DNA of 64,000 bases from Cepaea nemoralis (GCA_014155875.1 JACEFZ010022421.1:604001-668000), one strand, 5' to 3'; counted from the first letter of the stretch, positions 1 to 12,555 are shown. The notes: generated by a model not told the origin, from the sequence alone. A program made the numbers and translations.

Positions 1-720
1 ATGATGCAAATGCTGCAAAAGTGAAGAAAATCATAGACCAGGATAGGAAAATGACAATTGCAGAGATACCGGGTTCAGTAAACCTGAGTAAGAGTACAGT
101 TTTTGGAATTTTACATAACAGAATGAACATGAGAAAAGTTTGTGCCAGCTGGGTCCCGCGACTGCTGACATGTGAACAGAAACAAACACGGGTTGATTGC
201 TGTGGCCAGCTGCTCAACATGTGATGGTAAAAGAAAAAAAAAAAACATGGTGACGACCATGGTGACGGTAGATGAGACTTGGATTCACCATTATGACCCA
301 GAATCCAAAACTGCCAGCGTGCAATGGAAAACCCCAGGCTCGCAGGCTCGCCAACACATGTCAAGCCAAGAGCGCAACAATCTGCAAGAAAAGTGATGCT
401 GACAGTTTTTTGGGATGTCAAAAGTGTCAGGTTGAAAGATTACACGCTTCATGGTAACACGGTTAACGGGCAATACTATGCAGATCTCCTTATCAAACTA
501 AGAAAGGTTGTGACCAGAAAACGAGGGATAGCGCGTACGCAAATTCTGCCTTTGCTTCAAGACAACGCGCTCTCCCATAAAGCACGGCTTGTGATGCAAT
601 CTGCCAACGATTTGAATATGGAAATTCTTCCACCCACACCATATTCTCCAGATTTGGCTCCATCAAACTTTTTTCTTTTCCCAAATCTTAAAAAAAAAAA
701 AACTGCTTAAGGGAAATCGT
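1..720 (+). pseudogene. Mariner-family transposase, degraded
   Basis: Broken transposase of the Tc1/mariner superfamily, which would cut and paste DNA at TA sites. The N-terminal helix-turn-helix region is readable at about 20-200, with the WVPRLLT-type linker before an EQK motif. An A-rich run at 229-246 shifts the frame. The catalytic part then reads VDETWIHHYDP (first Asp codon 271-273) and, after another shift, LLQDNALSH (second Asp, GAC 561-563) and SPDLAPSNFFLFP. The spacing from the second Asp is exactly 34 residues, the mariner DD34D signature, but the third catalytic residue is Asn (AAC 666-668). Frame breaks plus this loss make it inactive. The 5' end lies outside the window. The family call is firm; the subfamily is not assigned. 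Confidence 0.85.
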
Positions 721-855
721 TTTGATAGTGACGAAGATGTCATACTGGCTTGTGATAACTGGTTTAGTTCGAAAAATAGGTTGTTTTATTCAAGGTCACA
801 CAGAGATGACAGAAGTGCGTAAATTCAGGTGGTCAGGCTAAAGACATATGAAAAG

Positions 856-906
856 TCCCTTGTATATACACACACACACACGCACGCACGCACTCACACA
901 CACACA
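856..906. repeat. CA-rich microsatellite
   Basis: A CA run with embedded GCAC and CTCA variants. It directly abuts the left terminal inverted repeat of the element that starts at 907. Confidence 0.9.
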
Positions 907-1214
907 GGGTGTTTGTAAAGTCTCACCACACTTTGTATGTAGAACAAGTTTAAAAAATGAAGTACATACATAATGTCATCAAAGAATGTGCTTCACAGTC
1001 CATCGAAGTGGCGGTCGATACTCACGGATGGTTGCTCAAAGTTTCGTAGCAAGATTTCCTGATAAATAACCTCCTCATCGCATAACGGTTAGACATTTGC
1101 TGAATAAGTTACGATAAATACTTTATTGGTACTTTCTAGGTTCCCCAAAAACAGCGTTAGACCATAGCAGTAACTATTGTAACTAATCTAATGAAGTTTT
1201 TAGCACATATTCTG

Positions 1215-1249
<35 letters not shown>

Positions 1250-1362
1250 TTCCACTTCTGCCGTCAAGCGGCGTGGGGAGGAATAATTTGCGTTCCAGCG
1301 CCCGGTGGTACTTAATTAAAATTACTCTACAAACAAAGAGTTGTGAGACTTTACAAACACCC
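907..1362. mobile_element. Small element with 30 bp terminal inverted repeats (MITE-like)
   Basis: The sequence at 907-936 and the reverse complement of 1333-1362 match at 28 of 30 positions; both begin GGGTGTTTGTAAAG. This is the layout of a non-autonomous DNA transposon of about 450 bp with no coding capacity. A roughly 100 bp LINE 3' end lies inside it at 1212-1310, so the ancestral element was probably nearer 350 bp. The left flank is a CA microsatellite and hides any target duplication. The superfamily is not assigned; Tc1/mariner is plausible but unproven. Confidence 0.7.
1212..1310 (-). mobile_element. LINE 3' end fragment with ATC/GAT tail
   Basis: About 36 bp of ATC repeat followed by some 60 bp closely matching 41397-41460, which is the 3' end of an antisense LINE (41324-42491). 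On the minus strand this is the end of a LINE 3' region followed by its GAT microsatellite tail. It is a strongly 5'-truncated copy inserted inside the inverted-repeat element at 907-1362. Confidence 0.75.
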
Positions 1363-1384
1363 AGTACATATGTGGTAAACGCTC

Positions 1385-1710
1385 CCAAAGCGGCCAGAGG
1401 AAACGCTTTAAAGACACTGAAAATCTCACTGAAAGCTTTTGGAATTCATCTTGACACCTGGGAGACTACTGCTAAAGGCCGTAATTCGTGGCGTACATCA
1501 TTCCATAAGGGTGCAGTCACTTGTGAAGCAACCAGGACTGCAAGAGCTGTGAAGAAAAGGATGGACAGAAAAACCACTGCTGGAGATCCACCTTCTGGAA
1601 TGTCAAGCATTCTTTGCCCACATTGTCAAAGAACATTTCGAGCCAAAAAAGGCCTTAACAGCCATTGTAGAAATTACGTCTCCAACTTTCAACCCCACTG
1701 GATGAAATGA
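1385..1710 (+). pseudogene. LINE reverse transcriptase C-terminus with zinc finger
   Basis: An open frame covers this stretch. It reads as the extreme C-terminus of an endonuclease/RT LINE: a basic linker with a W-containing segment (HLDTWETTAKGRNSW), then a Lys/Arg-rich stretch, then a terminal zinc-finger-like motif, CPHCQRTFRAKKGLNSHC, at about 1615-1668. The same kind of ending occurs at 42804-42992. No RT core precedes it, so it is a 5'-truncated or interrupted copy. The link to the LINE family is by motif and position, not by alignment. Confidence 0.7.
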
Positions 1711-1733
1711 ATGGTCATCAACATTCTTGATGG

Positions 1734-2899
<1,166 letters not shown>

Positions 2900-3260
2900 T
2901 TCTTACATGTTTTATGGAACTAATATTAACATATGGCTGAGAATCATGGACAATTAGTAAACAAACAAAGAAATAGTCATATGCATCAGAGACGTGGTTT
3001 TACAGAAGAATGCTTAAAATTCCTTGGACATTCGAAATTAGTGATTTAAATATTTTGAAAGAGGTTAAGGCTAAAGGCAATTTATCACTAACATCAGAAA
3101 GAGGCATTCACCATTGTTGGCCACAATATAAGAAGACAGAAACTAGAACATATGTGACAATTAGAAAGATTTGTAGAAAGAGATATTAAGGAAGACATCG
3201 AGAGAAGATTCTTCACAGCCTTGTGTCATGACACTGAAGTGTACCAGAGCACGAATTGAC
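2900..3260 (+). pseudogene. LINE RT C-terminal remnant
   Basis: Degraded plus-strand frames read like the post-RT region of endonuclease/RT LINEs: RRMLKIPWTFEISDLNIL at about 3000-3055, then RKICRKRY...GRHREKILHSL up to about 3225. The same block is better preserved at 53690-53880 (RKICGKRDRGRQREKILDGL). Stops and frame changes make it a pseudogene. Its 5' limit is uncertain. Confidence 0.6.
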
Positions 3261-3459
3261 CTTCCAATATGCATACACGTTTTGGAAGATCCGAATCTCT
3301 GACACAATTTTAACAATATAAACAGGCATCCCTCGTTTTGGGGAGTACATGGACGTAGCTGCATGGGATGGCTAGAGAAAGGCAGGCTTTGAGTGAGCTG
3401 GCAGAGAGCATATTCCTCAATGGGGGAGACCAGTCGACAGAAGAAAAGAAGGCACCTTT

Positions 3460-3700
3460 TGATTTAGGAACTGCGGTAGCTCTATTGCTAGTACGCTTGC
3501 CTGCTGAACCTGTGGTGATGTGTTCAAATTTCCTACGAGGTGGAATTTTAAAGTTGAACTAGGCTCCCAGGTCGACCCAGCCTAAAAAAGGTACCATGGG
3601 ATGTCCTAGGAAGTAAAGGGAAACAGTGTGATATTGACCACATGACCCACTGCGTACCGATTGGCGTATCACAAAAATATGATTCTAGCACCATTTGCTT
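3460..3700 (+). mobile_element. tRNA-derived SINE, family SINE-A
   Basis: The tRNA-like head at about 3468-3535 has an A-box-like GCGGTAGCTCTATTGCTAG and a B-box-like TGTTCAAATTTCC. Its body contains GGTCGACCCAGCCTAA and GGTACC, followed by a GGTCA-type segment. The same arrangement occurs, mostly on the minus strand, at 6025-6240, 35465-35935, 48110-48335 and 51310-52810. Such elements are transcribed by RNA polymerase III and moved by LINE machinery. Confidence 0.7.
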
Positions 3701-3942
3701 AATACTTGTACGCCTCAAGGCATGTGAGATGATCCTTCACTCCCTTTTACTTTGTCCCTCATGTTGCTGTTTTCATCAACACATGTTTTAATAACCACAG
3801 CTGGAATGATGATGTGCAAATTTATAGATTTTCTCAGAACTACAGAGAGCTCTCCTCATCTCTCGGCGCAGCATCATAAGTAGCGGACACTAATCTGGCC
3901 AACAAATGATGGATCAAAACAATGTTTTCCCGTAGTGAAATT

Positions 3943-4143
3943 GAATAACGAAGACACAAACCATAGAATGTACGATTTATAATATTGATATTACTGTGCG
4001 AACATGTGTATATTTCAGCTTGAACGATGTATCTAGTTATTTTACTCTACGTTGTGTGACATATGCAGTATGTACCTGATGAGATGTAACGAAATATGCC
4101 AGGCAATAAATCGTACATTCTATGGGTTGTGTCTTCGTTATTC
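3943..4143. repeat. 37 bp inverted repeat (foldback) with 127 bp loop
   Basis: 3943-3979 and the reverse complement of 4107-4143 match at 36 of 37 positions. A 13 bp direct repeat, CAAATGATGGATC, occurs at 3903-3915 and 4143-4155. The structure could be a foldback transposon remnant or a hairpin-forming transcript. No coding frame of note lies inside. Confidence 0.75.
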
Positions 4144-4159
4144 AAATGATGGATCGACT

Positions 4160-6020
4160 ATTGGCTTCTATGTGGTGAAACCTGGCATGAGATGCCCCCT
4201 GCAAAACCGCAAGCTAGCCACATTATTTTCCATGAAGATGATACCCAATCAGCATCTTATATCTCTACTCACCGCTTGGTGAACTTATGGGTATGCTCGG
4301 AATGAGTGTGTCGCGTTCGATATTACAGTTATATAGAAGAGATATATATAGAAGAGTTACATAGAGCATAGTTATACCTGTGATAGAACTGGGGTAGACA
4401 TATATCAAGAGAATAGATAATTATGTCAGTTTTGCAAGTAATAGTAGACACTCCGAGTACTACTGTATTTACGACTGGTGAACGGAGAAACTGTCTCTGT
4501 CAGTTCACTTTATAATGTGAAAGCACCTTTTTACGGAAGACAACTGAGCGCTTGTGAGGTTCAAAACCAGAGATTGGAGGCACGAACACCAGAAACGCAT
4601 TTATGTCGGTTTAGGATAGCGTATAATTAAAATTACAGTTGTGAAATTAGATTAGTTATTATAACATCATACAGGGAAATAGATTACTATACTCATAGAT
4701 AACTTAGTAGTACATGATAGTTACATTTCACTGTTGATCATTGATTTGTAAAGGCAGTCGTAATGACGCGCGTTCACTTAGTTAACAGTATTAGCAGTAA
4801 AGAACTTGTATTATTGCCTGTAGTGAAGAGTCCCTCTGTTAGAAGTTAGCCGCCTCAATTTATCACACGGGATTAGACACTATGTAGGCGTTGTCACCCG
4901 TGTTATATTTGTTTGTGTTAATTATAGTTCACATGTCACATAAGATGGTAACCCTACTTGATAAGAATATGTCTATGTCTGAATGCTAGTGAGGAAGACA
5001 AGTAACTAACAATGTGCGAGAGTATCGTTTTGAGACGTGTACTTGTATTTATACGGACCCTGATCTGAGTCGGTTATGTCTGGTAGGCAGAAACACTCTT
5101 CATTACTTGTTCGAAATCAGAACAAAAAAGCGGCTGGGTCCTTGAGGCGTTTTGATGACTCTAGCGCGAGGAGTGCTGTGCTATGTGAATAGTCTGTTTC
5201 TGAGGTTCGTACTGGTATTCTGGTGTCTCTGTTAACGTTTGCAGTTTGTTCGTGCGTGTGAGTAATGTCATGTCTGGTTAAACCAGTTGACATAGTGTGT
5301 GCGCACAGTAGAGAACAAGTGTGTTGCTAATCCAGCAGACGTAATTATGTCATCACTTGAGGTCACTGATGATGTTGCGGGTAGTTAACAAGAAAAGCAG
5401 CAGCACTTATCATAATTGAACAATGTGTAATGTTACGACCAGATAGATGATAACCCTGATCTTTGGAAATTATAATGGTCCCAACATAAACACCCTTCTT
5501 ACAGGCTATGCACCAGGGTTCCATGGGTTTCAGAGCAAATTTAATTCCAGAATGTTTTTATCCGCCAGTCTGAGCTACAACAGTCAAATATTAAGGACAT
5601 TCACATTCTACTGCAATCAAGAAACAACGGGTTTACGATAAAGAAGAATATACGAAATTTGGAAAATAGGGCGATGTCACAAAGTAAACAATTTAAAAAA
5701 GGAAGGGTGGGATGAATTTTCCGGGATTTAAAATCGGTTAAGCAAGGATTAATCAATGTGAACCTACATGCCACGAGAAGCTGCGCGATCGGGTGGACCA
5801 AAGTTTTTAATCTCTAAGCTTGTTCACAAAACAAAAAACATATTCAGTTATTGATATTTGTTATGTATGAATATAAACAGATAATTTACATTTGAAAAGA
5901 TACAAGTTCTCCTCAACAATATCATGTTATAAACATGTGTGATTAAATACAATTTCTCCGCAACAATACGTTACTCCATGACACGCTAAAGGCATGTGGT
6001 GCTAGATCCATATATTTATA
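4160..6020. other. Unassigned stretch; possible LTR-element leader
   Basis: There is no recognisable gene. Sequence at 4290-5070 is AT-rich and leader-like. A short plus-strand frame at 5078-5194 (MSGRQKHSSLLVRNQNKKAA..., 38 residues) is basic and could be the start of a retroelement Gag. A coiled-coil-like frame near 5560-5700 is interrupted by stops. I could not confirm either. Confidence 0.25.
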
Positions 6021-6024
6021 AACC

Positions 6025-6240
6025 TGTCGGTTCTTGGTGGGTAATATGGTCAGTATCACGCCGGCTGCCTTATCTTCCCAAGGCATTTTCTGGTACTCAT
6101 CTTAGGTTGGGTCGAACTGGATGCCCAGTTTAATGTAAAAATTGGATTCCGTCACGTTGCTGATGGAACCCAAGGCCACCGACACGGTAGACGTGTGTCT
6201 AGAAACTGAGCTTCCGCGTCTCCGTCCCCTCAAAGTATCG
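6025..6240 (-). mobile_element. SINE-A copy
   Basis: On the minus strand the tRNA-like head lies at about 6235-6155, with a B-box-like GGGTTCCATC. The body (GGTTGGGTCG complement near 6110, GGTACTC, TATGGTCAGTATCACG near 6046) matches the other SINE-A copies. Confidence 0.7.
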
Positions 6241-6564
6241 CTTTAAAAATATTAACTACTATCATGTGCCACGCCGAGCGGCGCAGGCGATTATGTTTAG
6301 CAGACACATCTGTCTTCACATTTGTCTTCTGTGTTCTTGATAAGTTCCACTTTAATCGTATTCCCGCAACTCTATCATCTCATTCAGCATTTTCTCATTC
6401 TGTCAACCTCAGTCTTAAGCACTCTTGATCTTTCCCATTGTTACAACCTCCTGCCGGTTCCCAAGCCTTATATCGTGACCCAAATGGAAATTTAAAAAAA
6501 GATGATTGTCTAGTCCATTTTGTGGGCAATCAAACTAGTTTGTGAGTTTTCCTCTTATAGAACT

Positions 6565-6990
6565 TAGATGTTCAATCAATCAGGTGCCGTCTCCACAACG
6601 AAGGTTGGCTGTAATGGATCGCCAACACTGTCTGTCTCTTGCCTTGACTGTACATTCAGTCAGACTGATGTTCATTCATTTCTTGATGTTATCTTCCCAC
6701 TTGTATCGTTGTCTACCTCTTTCTCGCTTGCCCTCAACCTTGCCCTCCAGTATGGTTTTTATAAGAGTGCTATGTCTTTTAACGTGGCCGAAATATTTCA
6801 CTTGCCTCTTTTTTATTTCTTTCATCAACTCTCTTTTCATTCCCAGTTTTTCTAGAACCTCTGTATTTAATTGTTTCTGTTTCCATGGAATACAACATAT
6901 TCTTCGGTGCATCCACATCTACAGGACATCTATGTGACTTTCTAGTTACTTGTTCAATGGTCAGGCTTCCGCGCCATACAATAGTCTTGA
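6565..6990 (-). pseudogene. LINE RT C-terminus (KYFGHVKRH type)
   Basis: A minus-strand frame at 6918-6676 reads EIKKRQVKYFGHVKRHSTL followed by ILEGKVEGKRERGRQR, the conserved block after the RT thumb in endonuclease/RT LINEs. A related copy is at 61806-62231. No RT catalytic motifs remain, so it is a 5'-truncated copy. It lies directly against the 3' end of the next LINE fragment at about 6990. Confidence 0.75.
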
Positions 6991-7735
6991 ATCTCTCAAC
7001 TCATCTCATCATGTGCTTCTTGTACCTTGCGGTGTCGAGGTGAAGTATAAACTTCGTGAGAGTGCCCGATTATGGGCTTCATATATCGATATTCCCATGG
7101 ACTCTGCTATTCCCTCCGTCCAACGTTTACGTGGTCGGCCTCTTCCTCTGTTTCCATCAGGTCTGTACATCATTGCTTGTTGTGGTATGCTGTTGAATGG
7201 TAACCTACTTGCATGGCCAAACCATTTGAATTGCTGCTTTCTAATAAACTCTAGTGCTGCTATAACCCCAACTTTAGTCCTGATTTCTTCATTTCTGATC
7301 TGATCTCTTCTTGAAACGTTGAGTATTCTTCTCAGGAATCTCACTTTTGTTGTTGAGATTTTTCTGTTCTCTTTTTCTGTCATTGTCCAGGTTTGGCATT
7401 GGTAGCATAGAATTGTAGGAAGATTGTGTTGTAAAGTGCTTTCTTAGTAGTTATTGATACATGTTTGTTCTTTAGTATTGGTGCCATTTGTCCAATGAGT
7501 TGGTTTGCCTTACTGCATCTATTTTCAATCTCGTGTTCGATCTCCCATTTTGATGATACTATACTTCCTAGGTACTTGAAACTCTTTACTTGTTTCAAGG
7601 GATGGTCGTTTAGGTGAATTGTTGTTGTTGTTTCTTCCTTAGTTAAAGTCATTACCTTTGTTTTGGGTGTTCTAACTTTCATGTTGTCTTCCCTACACAC
7701 TTCGTCTAGCTAGACTATTCATGTGGTCTCATAGT
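6991..7735 (-). pseudogene. LINE RT C-terminal third
   Basis: Two overlapping minus-strand frames (7700-7380 and 7383-7009) give an RT thumb and post-RT region: KQVKSFKYLGSIVSS, then NRCSKANQLIGQMAPILK, then WFGHASRLP and GRGRPRKRW. It is close to the C-terminal part of the LINE at 19576-20440, so the two are copies of one family. The frame change near 7380 breaks it. The 3' end, with GATGAGATGAG-like sequence, lies at about 6995. Confidence 0.85.
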
Positions 7736-7841
7736 GTTGAATATGCGTAACAATTGACAATTCTCATTTTTAATGTATTGTTAATCTCTCTTGATTGTTA
7801 ATACTGATTTCATGCGGTTGGGTCTCCTTAATATTATTAGC

Positions 7842-7981
<140 letters not shown>

Positions 7982-8039
7982 TTTGGCCCGAAACAGTTTT
8001 CTGGTGTGGGTCTGTGATATGATAACGTCATCACATGGT

Positions 8040-8165
8040 ATAGGCTTGAAGGCACTGAGAAATAGGTGGCCAGTCTTTTCCTTTCTTTCGCAGAAAGTAA
8101 AACCTAGAGGCCGAACCGGCGTCCGAATGTGCTCTTGACATTACGGGAGTAATTCGCTATCAACT
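8040..8165 (-). mobile_element. SINE-E fragment
   Basis: AATAGGTGGCCAGTCTTTTCC at about 8063 matches 30951-30970 and 50810-50830, and is the complement of the plus-strand copy at 47924-48110. Confidence 0.5.
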
Positions 8166-8524
8166 ACACTAAACATATCCAATTAAATATTCCTGTATAT
8201 AATATATTGATATTCCTGAACTCTCAAACATGAATCGATTATAATCTTTCTCATAGACTATTACATTTGCTTAAGGCGATATTCATATGCGTGAGATCAT
8301 CAAGAGCATTAATTAATCGCTTCAAGTGAAACATACACTTGAATACGATTCATTGAAACCAGGTCGTTAGCTTTCCTGCCTGTTCAGCTCAAGCTATGGG
8401 TTTATATAATTGAAATGCTACGTAGAGATTGTGCTCATTGTTATTCTCCCTCTTACTAAAACATATGGGGTAACAGAATATACCCAATACGCCTCAAGAA
8501 GTGCAAAAGGGCCCACAGAATATT

Positions 8525-8630
8525 TATGTTGAGTTGAGCTCAGAACCTGACATCACTGCACTCAGGACACTCCTATACGCCCTCCGTCCCCTCGTTCAAC
8601 AGCCAGCGAAAAGTAATACACTACTTATAC
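8525..8630 (-). mobile_element. 3' end of an RNase H-type LINE
   Basis: TTGAGTTGAGCTCAGAACC, then about 90 bp ending in CCAGCGAAAAG. The block recurs at 23730-23830, 36970-37060 and, inverted, at 39495-39612. Two of those copies extend into RNase H coding sequence, which identifies it as a LINE 3' end. Confidence 0.6.
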
Positions 8631-8689
8631 TATATACTCAATATGCTTATTGACGTGAAAAAGAGCCTTTTTCTTTACAGTTGTTTCAG

Positions 8690-8965
8690 TGGCGAAGTGG
8701 CTAAGCCGTCTTTCTCTCTGTCCGAGGGTCGTATTTTAGTTTTCAAACTCCGTCATTCTCCTTTTTCCGACGCAGTTCACAATCACGAATACCCATGTTT
8801 GATTTGGCAGCAGACCGCCTTGCATCGTTTTTTACGACATGGTATAGTTGCCGGTCGTTCAGAATGCAATAGCAAACTACTGAACGTAAACTTGCCAAGT
8901 GATCACAACGGCAAAAAATGCTGGTGTTGAATGCGACATTGTGTAAAGGATATGCAACTAACTTT
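8690..8965 (+). mobile_element. SINE-B copy
   Basis: tRNA-like head at about 8693 (GGCGAAGTGGCTAAGCC as A-box) and a body with CGTTCAGAATGCAATAGCAAACTACTGA. The 3' end is GTAAAGGATATGCAACTAA. At least six further copies occur in the window, which makes it the most frequent SINE here. The short ORF across it has no independent support. Confidence 0.75.
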
Positions 8966-9299
8966 AACTACTCTCTAATGCCAAAGACTGGAGAACTTAG
9001 TCATAGACTAAAGAGAAGCTTTCTTATTGTCTATGTTCTGCCCGAGTTTCGCGTGACGACACTATTTACACGATTACAAGCTAAAAGCTTCTTGACGGAC
9101 ATAATTTACTGCTTGGTAAGCATCCGTAACGGTTGACTTGTCTGATTCACATTCTCTGACAGACAGATACGTAACGGATCACACTCTTGCATGAGGCAGT
9201 TATCTCATTATTGATTAAATGACAAATGCAATTTATTTTCTCGTGTCCAGGCTGTTAAATATTTCTTTGTTTCTTTTTCGAAGTTTCTCTTATATGTTC

Positions 9300-9660
9300 A
9301 CAATTCTACTGCGTCTAGCCCTGCAGCCAGCAGGGTTAGGATCGGCTGCCCTCTCCCAGGAGAGGTGAAAAGTGAAAATTAGTAGTCTGCCGATGAACCG
9401 CAGACTACACAAGTCAACCCCACCTCCACGTGGTGCAAACTGGGAAACCATGACCGCGAGGTCATGGGCTAACGGGGATATGGCTCGCCATAGGGGATGG
9501 ACTCCCTATGGTCAGATTTGTGTCCTAAATCTGCTACTGGCCTAGCAAGGATCTTCATATTGCTCGTAGAAAAATTAAGAAGTATAAACGGACTGACTCT
9601 AATGATTATAGACCCGGCAATGTTAATGTACTACGAAATAGATCAGCTATTAAAAAAATA
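9300..9660 (+). mobile_element. LINE 5' region (presumed 5' UTR)
   Basis: GC-richer than its surroundings and without coding frame, it directly precedes the endonuclease frame at 9667. It probably holds the internal promoter and 5' UTR of the LINE, but the true 5' end is not marked by a visible target duplication. Confidence 0.5.
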
Positions 9661-11528
9661 GGCACAATGAACGTCTGTTGTTTTAATAGTAAAAAAGAAG
9701 AACTTATAGAAGCAATGAAAAAGAGGAAAATTGGACTGTTGGGAATAGCGGACACGAGATTAAAAGGGGAAGGATGCAAGGAGATCCACCACAGTTACAC
9801 GTTTGTCTACTCTGGAGTGGAACAGCAAGAAAGGGCAAGACACGGTGTGGGAATAGTCATTGAACCACGGCTAGTAAGAGGAATACTAGAAATAAAATAT
9901 ATATCAGAAAGAATCATAACAGTGAGAATAAAAGAACAAACAATTACAACATATGTACAAATATACATACCATGTAATACAAACAATAATGAGCAAGGAT
10001 GCAAGGACTTCTAAGAAGACATCCATGACGTGCTAAATAAAATAGATAAGCAGGACAACATCATAGTTATTGGAGACTTCAATGCAAGACTAGAACACAA
10101 CAGAGTTGGTATATAAAAACATCTTGGAGCATTTGGAGACCAACATAATGAAAGAAATGATAACGGAAGTAGACTGATAGAGCTATGCAGCCAACACGAC
10201 CTCTATATAACAAACACATTCTATAAACACAAAGACTCACAAATATACACCTGGTATAAATGGAACGATCTAGATACTAAAAGCAAAACTGATTTTATAT
10301 TAACAAGAAATAACAGAAAAAGAAATTTATTAGATAAGGGCTGTGCCCAGCTTAGGTATAAACACAGACCACAAAGCAGTCGTTGCCACAATAAGAACCA
10401 TCAGCAGAAGGAAGCAAAGACCAGGAAAATGCATGCCATGCGAATCAATAAACTTAAAAAATCTCAACGACGAGGCAGTGAGGGAAAATTATGAAAAAGA
10501 GCTAACTGAAATCTGTGTAAAATTACCTATAGAAAGAAAGACAGCGGAAGAAGAATGGGGGAATGTTCAAATCAACCATTTTAAATACTGCAAAGATAAC
10601 ATGTGGAACCACGAAAAAACGCAAAACACGGATAAAGAAAATAACAATTTGGTGGAAAGTAGAAGTAAAGAAAGCTGTAAAAGACAAACAGGAAAAATAT
10701 AAAAAGTGATCCAAGAGCACACAGGAATGCGATTACATAGAATATAGAATAGCGAGAAGACACGTGAATAGAATAGTAAAGAGGGAAAAACAAAAAGACT
10801 GGAAAGAGTATGGAGAAACTCTAAATAAAAACTACAAAGAGGCAACTAGAAACGTCTATTAAAATATAAGTGCAATGAGAACTAGAGGAGAACCCTTTGA
10901 CCCAACTGAAATAATTAACAGCGAAAATGGAGAACCAATAAGTGAACACAAACAAATCCTAATAAGATGGAAACAGTACTTCGAAAAACTTCTCAACATC
11001 CCATCAGATGTCACAGGAATTCAAGAGACCTGTACAGATGCCACCGAAGAACTAGAACCAGACATACTGAAAGAAGAAATTATAGAAGCCATCAGATTAG
11101 CCAAATTGAACAAATCACCAGGAGTGTTGAGTCATACTGGGAAAATATTTTGCAAAATTCTTGAAAAAAGACTACGATCTATTATAGAACCCAAGCTAAG
11201 CGAAACAACTTGGATTTAGGAATAACAAAGGATGAACAGATGCCATGTTTTCTCTTAGACGACTTATAGAAAAATCAATCGAATTCAATGAAACACTCTA
11301 CTTAGCCTTTGTCGACCAAGAAAAGGCATTTGACAGAGTAGATAGAAACAAGCTGTGGGAAATCCTTAAACAATATGGAGTGAGTACACATCTAACAAAC
11401 CTATGTTGAAGCTTATACAACAACAGTGAATGCATAGTGAGAACAACTGGAGGACACTCAGAACCCTTCACCAAAAGATCCGGAGTACGACAAGATTGTG
11501 TCCTGTCCCCTCTCTTGTTTATAACATA
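9661..11528 (+). pseudogene. AP endonuclease/reverse transcriptase LINE, 5' part
   Basis: The first frame, at 9667-10014, is an AP-endonuclease N-terminus (LLGIADTRLKGEG, then HGVGIVIEPR). Endonuclease motifs continue out of frame: IVIGDFNARLEHN at about 10063, YTWYKWND at about 10248 and TDHKAVVATI at about 10366. RT follows: a fingers region at 10875-11219, AFVDQEKAFDRVDRNKLW (palm motif A) at about 11307-11360, and SGVRQDCVLSPLLF at about 11479-11520. At least five stops or shifts (for example TAA at 10012-10014 and 10861-10863) inactivate it. The RT frame stops dead at 11528, where the repeat block begins, and resumes at 19576. The LINE clade is uncertain. Confidence 0.85.
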
Positions 11529-12459
11529 CTAGCTGACCCGGCCCGGCTTCGCCCAGGCCCTGGAGGGGATCTAATATCAGTCTGTCTGTCTGCTTGTTTG
11601 TCTGGCTGACCCGGCCCGACTTCACCCAGTCCCTGGTGGGGAGCATCTCATTTAATTCATATAAGTAGTCATATAAGCTCTCCCGTTCCCGACTATCTGT
11701 CTGTCTGACAGGGCCCGGCTTCACCCAGTCCCTGGTGGGGAGCATCTCATTTAATTCATATACGTAGTCATATAAGCTCTCCCGTTCCCGACTATCTGTT
11801 TGTCTGTCTATCTGTCTGTCTGTCTGTCTGTCCCGGCCCGGCTTCACCCAGTCCCTGGTGGGGAGCATCTAATTTAATTCATATAAGTAGTCATATAAGC
11901 TCTCCCGTTCCCGACTGTCTGTCTGTCTTTCTGTCTGACCGGCGTGGTTTCGCCCAGCTCTTGGCGCACAGTAACTTAAAAGAATGTCCTTCCACACACC
12001 ATTCAATGAAAACTGTAGAAAAAGATGGGTTACAATGTTATGCATTATGCATTATTTTTATGAAAACTTTGAAAATGCCTTAAAGATTATATCACTATTT
12101 ATTTTAACTCATATGCCTGAAAATAACTATAGACAAAGAGTTTAACAATAGTGCAAGTAAGTCCAACAATATGACTTAAAGTATATAGAAATGTTATTAA
12201 AAGTTATGCCCCTTGAAATAACTTTTCTAGAGTGAAGTCCCCCTCCTATATGGACATTATATAATGAAAATGGAAAAGTAAATGTTATTAAATAAGTAGA
12301 AGATTTTACATTAAGAAATTATTATAGTCGGTTGCAAATGAATGAAAGGAAGACGTGTAGAAAATTTCATCTCAATCGGATGTACCGTTATCGAACGCAC
12401 CCAATACAAAAATCCCCACACCAAACAAACAATCATACACTCTGTTTTATAGATATAGA
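11529..12459 (+). mobile_element. CTAGCTGACCC repeat, unit 1
   Basis: Starts CTAGCTGACCCGGCCCGGCT and holds about five copies of a roughly 100 bp subrepeat: a CCCAGTCCCTGGTGGGGAGC core, TTCATATAAGTAGTCATATAAG, then TCTG runs. The body from about 11965 contains AAGAATGTCCTTCCACACACC. The tail has AAAATTTCATCTCAATCGGATG at about 12364 and ends in TTTTATAGATATAGA. Head, body and tail recur in the same order in units 3 and 5. The ORFs here are reading-frame coincidences. I do not recognise its class. Confidence 0.75.
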
Positions 12460-12555
12460 CTAGCTGACCCTGCCCGGCTTCGCCCAGACCCTGGTGGGGA
12501 GCATCTCATTTAATTCATATAAGTAGTCATATAAGTTCTCGTTCCCGTTACCGAC

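Noticed and set aside
5601..5801. Short ORFs at 5.4-5.8 kb as genes
   Set aside because: No motif, low length and neighbouring stops; chance frames.
11529..11545. Helitron terminus (CTAG)
   Set aside because: The CTAG belongs to the repeat head on the wrong side, without a 3' hairpin or a Rep/helicase frame.
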